DNA of 36,429 nucleotides, taken from NCBI GenBank assembly GCA_030635145.1, contig DAOVZK010000018.1, forward strand, positions 1-36,429, given 5' to 3'. The notes under the pieces are model-generated. The model was not told the origin of the DNA and did not search any database. It saw nothing but the letters and a program-made list of their open reading frames with translations. Each line of letters opens with the position of its first letter. Within the stretch, counting starts at the first letter, position 1. The translations under genes and the position numbers were made by a program. This document shows, piece after piece, positions 17,134 to 25,239 of this stretch. The DNA is from Planctomycetota bacterium (lineage in GTDB: Bacteria; Planctomycetota; Phycisphaerae; SM23-33).

Positions 17134-19443
17134 TTATTTATCACTACCAGCGTCCAGAACGCTTTCTAAACCTCCACCCTGACTTTCAAGATTGAGGCGA
17201 ATTTGTGCTTTTGAGCTATCGAATCCGAGAATTTTCTTATCCTTCCCGGGTAAAGTCTCTTCCAGAACATCCATGTACTGATCAAACATATACATCGATT
17301 TGCAGGCTTTGTAAGGTTGCAGTTTTGCCCGATATGTCATCAGTTCCGACTCGGCGGTCAGTTGTTTTTTCCATCGCGAGGCCTCGGCCTGGGCGATAAT
17401 TTCCGCAGGGCTACCCGACAGTGAGCTAAACAGCACATTCACTACTTTTTGCGAAGCTGCAATTTCAGAATCGTAATCAAATTCGACGCGGCCTTTTTTC
17501 GCCTCGGTAAGTTTCGCGATGAAGCTTTTGTACGACTTGATGAGGTTTTTTCGATCGGCAACGTCCTGCGGTTTTCTTCCGAGGAGCATTTCGCTGGCGA
17601 TTTCCTTTTCGAGGCTGGCGATTTGGCCCTGGGCTTCCTTCTCGACGCTGTTGGCGTGGGATTCAAATTTTTCGGGGTTGTCTTTTTTGTTTTCGAGTTC
17701 CCCAAAAATTTCCATTCGGTGCAGTGCAAGGTACAGCTGCAATGCTTGGGCGGGATCACCTGAAACATCCGCAAGAATTTTGCTTGCCTTGGCTTCGGCC
17801 TCGAATCGTTGCTTATCCTGCAGGCGTTCGGACTCCAGCACCTTTTCGTATTCCGGCACGGCCGCGGCCGGTGGGTGTGCCGACGCTATTCCGAGATATT
17901 CAACCTCGACACCTATGTCCAACCCGTCGGGCCCGAGACGTTGTGCGATGATTTTCTGGAGTTCGTCCGCCGCCGCGACTCGTCCGAACGACATCAACCC
18001 CTGCGGCCGCGATGGATCGTCACCGACCCGCCTGTCCAATGTCGCCGACGCACAATACTGAACCATCGCCTCGCGGGCAACGCTATCCATAACAGACCGC
18101 GAATTGGTATATTTGTACCCGTATTTGTACGGATCGATCACGCGGTAACGCAGCACGACAACCAGCTTGATAATGTTGACCGACGGTGTGGGGGCCTTTG
18201 TTTCATCCTCGGCGGCGAGTTCTTGCGGAGATTTTTCCCGCGGAGCAACGGCAATGAGAAAATCTTTTTCCTGGCGGGCACCGAACCCATGCTCCTCTGA
18301 CCAGACGATAAGTTCGCGGCCTTCCTTGGTCCTCTTGGGCACCTGCCCCTTCCCGACACCGAGAACAATTTCGTGCGTCACGCCGGTGTCAAAACGTTCG
18401 GCGGTACTGATCGGCCAGGGATATTTCAGATGGATGCCCGGTTTTAAGACCGAGTCGCCCCCCTCTAGTCGGCCGAAAGTTTTAACGACGTAAACCTCAC
18501 CCTCGTTGACGATGACGATACTCGACAGCAGAAAAATCACGATCACACCGAAAATAATTAGCGGAACGAACGCCTTAGACACCAGCCGATAGAACCATGT
18601 CGAGGATACCTCGAAACCGAACTGGTAGTTGATGGTATCTGCGATGGAATGTCCAACGCGGGACGGCTCGGCGAGCAGTGCGAAGACGCGGCTGTCGTAG
18701 CTGGGGCGGTATTCTTCGCCGTATACTCGCGGGCGGTAGATATCGAAAACAAAATACATCAGCAGCTCGATAGCGAATATCAGCTGAACCAGCAGCAGGA
18801 TGTACGCAATGACGATGTCGATGAATTCGTTGTCCTTCGAGGCAAGCCCGACGGAAAGTGCCCCGGCCCAGAGGAAAATCGAAACGATGAGCGTATAACT
18901 ACCCGTCGCCCGCAAAAGCGACCATTCGCGACGCGAGCTCATGCCCGTGGCGTAGCGGCTGAAAAGAAACGCGGCGAAACCACTAATGATCAGGAACACC
19001 GCACCGGGCGCACGAGATGTAACCTCAAACGCGGCCTGCACCATGTCGAAATTTCGCAGATGGCGGAACATGACAATCACCAACGCGGCCTGATACGCGG
19101 CAAATAAAAGCGTAAACAGCGGAACAACCCATTTTTCGAGCAAAATCACCCTTGACTGGGCCGGACGCAGCTGCATCTCGCCACCCTCGGAGAAAATTGT
19201 CTCTGCCCCGGCGGCTGCGGTAATGGTTTCCAGCTCGATATTTTCCTGTTCGGCCAGTTGCCTCGCGTAAAACAGCAGCATCGTCAGCCCCCACAACGGC
19301 AGCCCACCCAGCAGGAACCAAATGCCCGTCAAAACGGTCTTAGATCCAGTCAGTTGCCAGATGATAACGGCAACAATCGTAACGGTCGCCTGGAGAACCG
19401 CACCCACCAGCGCGACGTTCTTACCACGTTTTTGATCTTTCAT
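17134..19443 (-). CDS. large SPFH/band 7 protein with N-terminal seven-helix membrane domain
   Basis: This 769-aa protein is about twice the usual HflK length. The first 310 residues form a polytopic membrane domain with helices at about 11-30, 38-58, 103-124, 146-162, 182-200, 209-234 and 291-312. The last helix leads directly into an SPFH domain (VNEGEVYVVKTFGRLEGG, PGIHLKYPWP). The C-terminal 250 residues are charged and helical, with coiled-coil character (KEAQGQIASLEKEIASE). An SPFH domain fused to a seven-helix module is unusual. The gene heads the six-gene block and is divergent from the second permease, 131 bp away. It is probably the anchor for the two smaller SPFH proteins. The function is inferred. 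Confidence 0.82.
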   Translation of the reverse strand: MKDQKRGKNVALVGAVLQATVTIVAVIIWQLTGSKTVLTGIWFLLGGLPLWGLTMLLFYARQLAEQENIELETITAAAGAETIFSEGGEMQLRPAQSRVILLEKWVVPLFTLLFAAYQAALVIVMFRHLRNFDMVQAAFEVTSRAPGAVFLIISGFAAFLFSRYATGMSSRREWSLLRATGSYTLIVSIFLWAGALSVGLASKDNEFIDIVIAYILLLVQLIFAIELLMYFVFDIYRPRVYGEEYRPSYDSRVFALLAEPSRVGHSIADTINYQFGFEVSSTWFYRLVSKAFVPLIIFGVIVIFLLSSIVIVNEGEVYVVKTFGRLEGGDSVLKPGIHLKYPWPISTAERFDTGVTHEIVLGVGKGQVPKRTKEGRELIVWSEEHGFGARQEKDFLIAVAPREKSPQELAAEDETKAPTPSVNIIKLVVVLRYRVIDPYKYGYKYTNSRSVMDSVAREAMVQYCASATLDRRVGDDPSRPQGLMSFGRVAAADELQKIIAQRLGPDGLDIGVEVEYLGIASAHPPAAAVPEYEKVLESERLQDKQRFEAEAKASKILADVSGDPAQALQLYLALHRMEIFGELENKKDNPEKFESHANSVEKEAQGQIASLEKEIASEMLLGRKPQDVADRKNLIKSYKSFIAKLTEAKKGRVEFDYDSEIAASQKVVNVLFSSLSGSPAEIIAQAEASRWKKQLTAESELMTYRAKLQPYKACKSMYMFDQYMDVLEETLPGKDKKILGFDSSKAQIRLNLESQGGGLESVLDAGSDK

Positions 19444-19574
19444 ACACTCAGCCTCTTTTTCAATATCTGCCCGAAAGAATTCGAGAGATCATTTACTTCT
19501 CGTCCTTTCGAGCCTACAATTTCTCCCGGAATCAAAGTCAAACATTTAAAGGCTTCAACTTTCCGAGAGGTAAC
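19444..19574. promoter_or_regulatory. divergent intergenic region between SPFH operon and second permease
   Basis: These 131 bp separate the oppositely oriented starts at 19443 and 19575 and must hold both promoters. I could not pick confident -35/-10 pairs. GAGAGG at 19564-19570 is the ribosome binding site of the permease. Confidence 0.5.
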
Positions 19575-20990
19575 ATGATTAAATTCTGGTCTATCGCTAA
19601 AAATACATTCGTTCAAACTATCCGCCAGCCGATTTTCGGCATCATGATTTTTTTGACGTTTATTATGCTTGTCCTCAATGTCCCACTGTCGGGCTGGACG
19701 ATGAGCACCGATTACGACGCGTCCGATCAGCAGATGTTGCAGAGTGTCGGGCTTAGCACGCTTTTGCTTATGGGCATGATTACTGCGGTTTTCTGCAGTT
19801 CGGCGAGTATCTGTAAAGAGATTGAAGACAAAACCGCCCTGACGGTCATTTCCAAACCCGTCTCCCGCGCGGTTTTCGTGCTGGGTAAGTTCGGTGGAAT
19901 CGTTGCGGCGATCACGCTGTTTTACTACATCGTGTCGTTGGGATTTCTGCTGACTATCCGGCATCATGTAGTTCCGGCGGCGAGTTCCCCGATCGATTGG
20001 CCGGTAATTGTTATCGGCTGTATCGCGGTGGGGTTGTCGCTGCTGTTGGCGGCATTGGGAAACTACACATTCGGATGGAGCTTTATTTCCTCGACCGTTA
20101 TTTCGCTGGTGGGCTTCCTCACGGCGGCCTTGGGGATTGTTGCGTTTGTCGCAAAAGGCTGGACTTACGTCCCGTTCACCGACACCTTCGGCCCTGCCAA
20201 CATCAGTAATCAGCTGCTGGTGGGTATGTTCCTGATATACATGGCGGTGATCGTGCTGACAAGCGTCGCCATCGCAGCAAGCACCCGCGTGGGGCAGATC
20301 ATGACTCTGCTTATCTGCATGGGGGTCCTGGTTACCGGGTCGATGCTCCCTTGGATTGTCGCCCAATTGGGCCCTGCAATTACAGGTTCGGAACAACCCG
20401 TACCGGGAATCAAAATTCTCGGCTGGGTGCTTCCACAGCTGACGGTTTTCTATCCGCTGGACGCACTGGCCAAGGGGCGAGGATATAATCCCGCACTCGT
20501 GGGAACCATTACTGCGTATTTCGGATGCTATGTCGCGGGGCTGTTGGGTATCGCGGTGGGACTCTTCCAAACTCGTGAGCTGGCTGCGCAAGGTTCGTCG
20601 TCCAGTATGCCGGGAATCGTAAGTCTTTTCAGCGGACTGGGACGCATCGTGGCAGCTGTCGTCGGTGTCGCTGCAATCGCCATGCTCACTATGCCCGCAT
20701 CGCACAACACCATCGGTTTTGTGACAATCGCTATAATGCTCGTTTTCGCCGCCGTGGCATGGATAATCTGGACCGCCTTCAGCACAGGCAAAAAATGGGC
20801 GTGGTGGATAATCTGCGTTATCAGCGTTGTGCTGGTTGCATGCTGGATACTTCTGCTCCCGCAAATCTGGGCACAAAAACTCCGCATCACCGTCCCGCTG
20901 TCGCAGGTGCAGATCATGCTCACCGCAATCGTCGGTACGGTTTTGTTGCTCGGATTGTTGCTTCCAAAAACGCGTCGTCATTTTAAGTAG
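19575..20990 (+). CDS. ABC-2 type transporter permease, polytopic
   Basis: This 471-aa hydrophobic protein has about 11-12 membrane helices. Its N-terminus (IAKNTFVQTIRQPIFG) aligns with that of the permease at 13392 (VARHTFSQCIRMKIAV). Both share the motif of a charged loop followed by (I/A)(S/A)KP..R and G(K/R)(F/W), so they are paralogues. This copy lacks the large soluble insertion and instead has about five extra C-terminal helices after residue 355. GAGAGG upstream supports the start. No ATPase gene follows; the only candidate partner in the neighbourhood is the ATPase at 13389-14585. It may form a mixed permease pair. Its 3' end converges on the P-type ATPase gene 57 bp away. Confidence 0.82.
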   Translation: MIKFWSIAKNTFVQTIRQPIFGIMIFLTFIMLVLNVPLSGWTMSTDYDASDQQMLQSVGLSTLLLMGMITAVFCSSASICKEIEDKTALTVISKPVSRAVFVLGKFGGIVAAITLFYYIVSLGFLLTIRHHVVPAASSPIDWPVIVIGCIAVGLSLLLAALGNYTFGWSFISSTVISLVGFLTAALGIVAFVAKGWTYVPFTDTFGPANISNQLLVGMFLIYMAVIVLTSVAIAASTRVGQIMTLLICMGVLVTGSMLPWIVAQLGPAITGSEQPVPGIKILGWVLPQLTVFYPLDALAKGRGYNPALVGTITAYFGCYVAGLLGIAVGLFQTRELAAQGSSSSMPGIVSLFSGLGRIVAAVVGVAAIAMLTMPASHNTIGFVTIAIMLVFAAVAWIIWTAFSTGKKWAWWIICVISVVLVACWILLLPQIWAQKLRITVPLSQVQIMLTAIVGTVLLLGLLLPKTRRHFK

Positions 20991-21047
20991 TCTCAGGTTT
21001 CCCGTGTAGATTTCACCGCATAAACGTGCTGCTGCGAACCAATCCCG

Positions 21048-23078
21048 TCACGCCGTCGCCGGAGCCAAATGCTCCACCTTGGGCTTGACGGTTTCTTCGT
21101 CTTTGTCGTCACTGATTTGCAGATCTTCACCAGCCCGTACGAGCCTGGCACTGTTGAATACAACAAACGTCGCCCCGACGGTGTGCAGCAACGCACCCCA
21201 GACGGGCAAAATAATGCCCAGCCCCGCCAGCACCATAAACGCCAAGATGAAAATCACCCCGAAGATCAGGTTCTGATGGATAACCCGTGTGGTTCGCTTG
21301 CTCAGATGCACCAAAAACGGCAGCCGCTTGAGGTCGGTATTCATCAGCGCGATATTCGCGGAGTTGATGGCTACGTCGCTACCGGCGGCACCCATGGCGA
21401 TCGATAAATCACCCGCCGCCAGTGCTGGGGCATCGTTAACACCATCACCAACAACCGCAACTTTATGACCCTTAGCTTGCATGGCGGCGACGAGTTCAAG
21501 TTTGTCGGCAGGTAAGGCTTCGGCCTGCACTTCCGTGCATCCCATCTCACCCGCAACACGCCGAGCCACCGACCAGCGGTCACCCGTAATCATCACCAGC
21601 TCGCGAATGCCTTCACCACGCAGAGCCTCCATCGCCTCGCGGGCCTCGCCGCGCGTGCGGTCTTCCAAACCAATCCAACCCAGCGGAGCATTGTCGCGGA
21701 CCACATACAGCGTGCTAAGCCCCTCGGGTTCGGCAAAGTCCTCACCGGCCATCGATGCAAAATTCACGCCCTTGTCTTCCAGCCATTTGCGTCGCCCGAC
21801 CATAATGTTTTTACCATCGACAGTCGCGATGACACCCAAACCGGAAATTTCCTCGAACTTCTCGGGTTTCGGCATATCCACGTGTGCCTTCTGTGCGATT
21901 TTTACAACCGCTCGTGCCACCGGGTGATGCGACATTTGCTCGACGGATCCGGCGGCGGCAAGCAGGTCTGCCCCGTCTACACCCTTGGCGGGTTTTAGCT
22001 GCGTTACCGAAAGCTCACCCGTAGTTAGCGTGCCGGTTTTGTCAAAGACGAAAGCTGTCAGATCGCTGGCGACTTCCAGCATGGATACATCCTTTATGAG
22101 GATGCCCAATCGTGCGGCACAGCTGAGCGAGGCGACCATAGCAGTCGGGACAGCTAGAACCAACGCACAGGGGCAGGCCACGACTAGCATGGCGACAGCT
22201 CTGCTGTAGGCGTCGGGGTTACCGCGATTGAAGTACAGCACAGCTGCGGCGATCATCAAAACCGTGGGGGTGTAGAAACCGGCGTAGCGGTCGACCAATC
22301 GCATGATCGGGTGTTTCGTGTCCTCAGCCTGAAGAATCAGCTTTTTCACGCGGCCGAGAGTAGTATCCTCACCAGCCCGGGTTACTTTTAGCTCAATGGC
22401 ACCGCTTTCGTTGTTGGTGCCGGAAAATACGTCGTCGCCAATAACCTTGTCTACCGGAATCGATTCACCGGTAATGTTGGCCTGATTAACGGAGCTTGCC
22501 CCGTGCGTGATGACACCGTCGGCGGGGATATTCTCGCCGGGACGAACGCGAACAATGTCGCCGGTAGACAATTCCCGCGGGTCGATCTGCTCTTCAGACC
22601 CGTCAGCATTTATGCGGTTGGCTTTTTTCGGAGCGATACGCAAAAGACTTTCGATACTCGCGCGAGCACCAAGTGCGGTTCGGGTTTCGATGAGATTTCC
22701 GATCAGCAGGAAAAACGCCACCGCCCCGGCCGCGCGGTAGTCGGCTGACGCTATCGCCGCCACCACCGCCAAGCCCACAAGCTCGTCCATGTGCGAATGC
22801 CCGTGAAGCAGCTCCTTTATGGAGTGGATGATAATCGGAATCCCCAGCATGATCGCGCCGATCAGTGCAAGTACGTCGCTGTAGAAGTTGACACCCTGCA
22901 TATCGGTGTCGCCGGAGAACAGCCAACTCGCGACGTAACTGAGAATAACAAATAACCCCCCGACTAAAATTCCGACCATAAACAGCGTCGTCCGCCACGT
23001 CAGAGTCTTTACTGATTTTTCATCGCCACCATCAAGATCATGTTCGTGTTCATGAACGCCAAGTATATCGTGCACCAT
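21048..23078 (-). CDS. P1B-type heavy-metal-translocating ATPase
   Basis: This 676-aa pump exports transition-metal ions across the cytoplasmic membrane using ATP. Motifs in order are the actuator TGES (203-206), metal-site CPC in the membrane (302-304), the phosphorylation site DKTGT with Asp346, the HP dipeptide of the nucleotide domain (385-386), then GDGVNDAP. The N-terminus lacks a CxxC HMA domain and instead has His-rich stretches (HEHEHD at 9-14, HGHSH at 92-96). The last membrane region reads LLHTVGATFVVFN. It lacks the Lys and Asp typical of Zn/Cd/Pb pumps and the Asn/Tyr/Met-Ser motifs of Cu pumps, so metal choice is open. GGAG precedes the ATG. The gene converges on the permease and is divergent from mcsA. 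Confidence 0.93.
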   Translation of the reverse strand: MVHDILGVHEHEHDLDGGDEKSVKTLTWRTTLFMVGILVGGLFVILSYVASWLFSGDTDMQGVNFYSDVLALIGAIMLGIPIIIHSIKELLHGHSHMDELVGLAVVAAIASADYRAAGAVAFFLLIGNLIETRTALGARASIESLLRIAPKKANRINADGSEEQIDPRELSTGDIVRVRPGENIPADGVITHGASSVNQANITGESIPVDKVIGDDVFSGTNNESGAIELKVTRAGEDTTLGRVKKLILQAEDTKHPIMRLVDRYAGFYTPTVLMIAAAVLYFNRGNPDAYSRAVAMLVVACPCALVLAVPTAMVASLSCAARLGILIKDVSMLEVASDLTAFVFDKTGTLTTGELSVTQLKPAKGVDGADLLAAAGSVEQMSHHPVARAVVKIAQKAHVDMPKPEKFEEISGLGVIATVDGKNIMVGRRKWLEDKGVNFASMAGEDFAEPEGLSTLYVVRDNAPLGWIGLEDRTRGEAREAMEALRGEGIRELVMITGDRWSVARRVAGEMGCTEVQAEALPADKLELVAAMQAKGHKVAVVGDGVNDAPALAAGDLSIAMGAAGSDVAINSANIALMNTDLKRLPFLVHLSKRTTRVIHQNLIFGVIFILAFMVLAGLGIILPVWGALLHTVGATFVVFNSARLVRAGEDLQISDDKDEETVKPKVEHLAPATA

Positions 23079-23141
23079 CTACTTACTCCATAATCGGTTA
23101 CGTCAAGATTAACTTGTGAATGTTATAAAACGCGGGTTAAT

Positions 23142-23153
23142 TACTACGTAGTA
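23142..23153. promoter_or_regulatory. perfect palindrome TACTACGTAGTA, possible operator
   Basis: This 12-bp perfect dyad lies 64 bp upstream of the metal-ATPase start, in its divergent promoter region. Position and symmetry suit a dimeric repressor, but no regulator gene is adjacent, so this is tentative. Confidence 0.3.
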
Positions 23154-23253
23154 CGCTTCGTTTTCGCCCAAGGTTCATAAAAACTTGTTAAAAACATTTT
23201 TATGTGCTAAAAAATAATTGTAGCGATCTGCCGTCGCGTTGGAAGAAAAAAGG

Positions 23254-23272
23254 TTTGATTAACAGGAAAAAG
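23254..23272 (+). repeat. dispersed 19-bp word, copy 1
   Basis: TTTGATTAACAGGAAAAAG is repeated exactly at 25185-25203, and an inverted variant lies near 29711-29731. The two exact copies are direct repeats flanking mcsA-mcsB. Confidence 0.6.
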
Positions 23273-23435
23273 CCTACAAACGATTACGAAAAAGATATCC
23301 TGATAAACAGGTCTCCAAAAATTTGACTTCCTGCCCGTCTAAACCTACTATTTTATAGAGGTTGCGGGTATTATATGCATGGAGGTATCGGCAATACAAG
23401 GGTTTGATAAGTTGTGGATCGGCCGGAACTGAGAT

Positions 23436-23927
23436 ATGAAGAAAAAATGTGATAAATGCGACAATCCCGCCACGGTTCATATGACCGAGATTACCGGCGG
23501 GCAGAAGGTAGAGAAGCATCTCTGCGAGGACTGCGCCGAGGCTGAAGGTATTACCATCAAGACTAACGTGCCGATCTCGCAGCTGCTCGAAGATTTCGTG
23601 CTGCAAACTTCCAGCGATGCCCCCGATATGCCGGATCTGAAATGCGACCTGTGCGGGATGACGTTCGGCGAATATCGCGACGCATCGCTGCTGGGATGCC
23701 CAAACGACTACGAAGCCTTCTCCCCCGCCCTCGTGCCAATGATCGTTCGCGCCCAAAACGGTGCCGATCAGCACGTGGGCAAAGTTCCGCAACGTGCCGA
23801 CGAAACCATGCGAAAGCAAAACGAAATTCTCCGTCTGCGGTCGGAATTAAAGCAGGCGGTTCATGCGGAAGACTACGAGCAGGCAGCGAACCTTCGCGAT
23901 CAGATCAAGAACACGGAGGAGAAATGA
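23436..23927 (+). CDS. mcsA: McsA-type zinc-finger activator of protein arginine kinase
   Basis: McsA binds and stimulates the arginine kinase McsB in the bacterial protein-quality-control pathway. The 163 aa contain a first zinc site CDKC (Cys5, Cys8) with CEDC (Cys30, Cys33), a second site CDLC (Cys70, Cys73) with Cys88, and a C-terminal UVR helix-turn-helix (LKQAVHAEDYEQAANLRDQI, about 138-157). In the Bacillus protein the second site ends in CxxCY. Here it reads GCPNDY, so the fourth ligand position is Asp91. The stop overlaps the mcsB start by four bases. CtsR, the usual first gene of the operon, is not upstream. Confidence 0.88.
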   Translation: MKKKCDKCDNPATVHMTEITGGQKVEKHLCEDCAEAEGITIKTNVPISQLLEDFVLQTSSDAPDMPDLKCDLCGMTFGEYRDASLLGCPNDYEAFSPALVPMIVRAQNGADQHVGKVPQRADETMRKQNEILRLRSELKQAVHAEDYEQAANLRDQIKNTEEK

Positions 23928-24985
23928 CACTCGCCGACCTCACACAACGAACCAGCGAATGGCTGCGAGGGATCGGGCCGATGCACGACGTTGTTATTTC
24001 GTCGCGCGTAAGGCTGGCGAGAAATCTCGCCGGTATGCCGTTTCTCCCGAAGTGCGACAAAGATCAAAAAACGAAAATCCTCGAGCAGCTCCGCGATGTA
24101 ATTCCAAATGCCGCGTTGGCGAAGAATATGTTCTACGTCGATCTGGAATCCGCCCCCCCAGCTGACCGCCAGATATTAGTCGAGCGTCACCTCATCTCGA
24201 AACAGCACGCCGAGTCGCCCCACCCACGCGGAGTTGCAATCAGTGCAAACGAAAACATCGCACTGATGATCAACGAGGAAGATCACTTGCGGATGCAGGT
24301 TCTTCGTAGCGGGCTGCAATTAAATGAGGCGTTCGAGGAAATCAACCGCATCGACGACCTGCTGGAAGAGCAAGTCAAATTCGCATTCTCCAGCAGATTC
24401 GGATATCTCACCGCCTGCCCGACAAACGTCGGAACCGGGTTGCGGGTCAGTGTAATGCTGCACTTACCGGGGCTTAAACTCACAGGCGAAATCGACAAAG
24501 CCCTCCGCGGGGCACACGATATGCACCTGGCGATTCGCGGGGCATACGGAGAAGGCACCGACGCGATGGGCGACTTTCTGCAGATTTCCAATCAGGTAAC
24601 CCTCGGGCAGACAGAGCAGCAGATCGTAAACGATTTTCTGACGGTAGTCGTGCCCCCGATTCTCAACTACGAACGAACCGCGAGAAAATCGCTGCTGAAA
24701 CACAACGCCGTGGAAATCGACGACAAAATTTTCCGATCGCGGGCGATACTTCGCGATGCGAAAAAAATCTCGGTCGAAGAAGCAATGTCTCTGCTGTCAA
24801 TGGTTCGCCTGGGGATAAATCTCGAGCGAATCAAGGATATCTCACTGAAGGAAATAAACGAGCTGTCGCTTACCATCCAACCGGGGCATCTGCAGAAAAT
24901 TCACGACAAGCAACTCGACGAACGGGGACAAGACGTTTTGCGAGCAGAGTTTCTGCAGAAAAAGTTGTTCGGTAATCCTCGGTAA
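23924..24985 (+). CDS. mcsB: protein arginine kinase McsB
   Basis: McsB phosphorylates arginine side chains, marking proteins for the ClpCP protease in Firmicutes. The start at 23924 gives 353 aa, is part of an ATGA overlap with mcsA, and is preceded by GGAGGAG. A longer frame from 23642 only shadows mcsA. Visible motifs are SSRVRLARN (26-34, nucleotide binding), NEEDH (117-121), CPTNVGTGLR with catalytic-loop Cys165, and RGAYGEGT (205-212). These are the conserved phosphagen-kinase signatures, and the length is normal. The C-terminal region also has the McsB-type extension (SMVRLGINLERI). clpC does not follow, so the degradation partner must be encoded elsewhere. Confidence 0.96.
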   Translation: MTLADLTQRTSEWLRGIGPMHDVVISSRVRLARNLAGMPFLPKCDKDQKTKILEQLRDVIPNAALAKNMFYVDLESAPPADRQILVERHLISKQHAESPHPRGVAISANENIALMINEEDHLRMQVLRSGLQLNEAFEEINRIDDLLEEQVKFAFSSRFGYLTACPTNVGTGLRVSVMLHLPGLKLTGEIDKALRGAHDMHLAIRGAYGEGTDAMGDFLQISNQVTLGQTEQQIVNDFLTVVVPPILNYERTARKSLLKHNAVEIDDKIFRSRAILRDAKKISVEEAMSLLSMVRLGINLERIKDISLKEINELSLTIQPGHLQKIHDKQLDERGQDVLRAEFLQKKLFGNPR

Positions 24986-24987
24986 AA

Positions 24988-25150
24988 TTTTGACAGGATC
25001 ACAGGATAGAATATAGGCCTAAAAAATCCTGTAAATCAGGATTAATTTGCATAGCAATTTGCATTCTTTGCGAGGTTGTTTACAGTTATGTAGCTTTTAT
25101 TCTGAATTTCTTTTTAACAATTCATAGCTAATCCTGTAATCCTGTCAAAA
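24988..25150. repeat. 163-bp element with 20-bp terminal inverted repeats (GACAGGAT family)
   Basis: The left end 24988-25007 (TTTTGACAGGATCACAGGAT) and the right end 25131-25150 are inverted repeats matching at 19 of 20 positions. The interior has AATCCTG/CAGGATT. It starts two bases after the mcsB stop and contains no gene. A shorter relative lies at 29747-29850. Confidence 0.65.
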
Positions 25151-25184
25151 AAGAGATTTTTTAATAAAGACTTCAGTAAAAAAA

Positions 25185-25203
25185 TTTGATTAACAGGAAA
25201 AAG
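25185..25203 (+). repeat. dispersed 19-bp word, copy 2
   Basis: It is identical to 23254-23272. It lies 37 bp upstream of the start of the TIM-barrel gene. Confidence 0.6.
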
Positions 25204-25239
25204 AATGTGAATGCTTACAAAAAATGAGGATCTTTGCAC

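Larger units (their letters stand above)
23079..23435. other. AT-rich divergent region between metal ATPase and mcsA
   Basis: These 357 bp have no gene. They hold a perfect 12-bp palindrome at 23142-23153, AT-rich promoter-like DNA around 23180-23215 (TTGTTA, 17 bp, TAAAAA on the plus strand, a weak match), and a copy of a dispersed 19-bp word at 23254-23272. Confidence 0.5.

Noticed and set aside
19440-20981. 513-codon open frame on the minus strand, antisense to the second permease
   Set aside because: It is rich in His, Asp, Arg, Gln and Asn with no hydrophobic core, the composition expected from reading a membrane-protein gene backwards. The plus-strand frame has a ribosome binding site and clear permease homology.
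23642-23923. Upstream in-frame extension of mcsB
   Set aside because: It overlaps mcsA in another frame and reads as Arg-rich shadow. The ATGA overlap and GGAGGAG fix the start at 23924.
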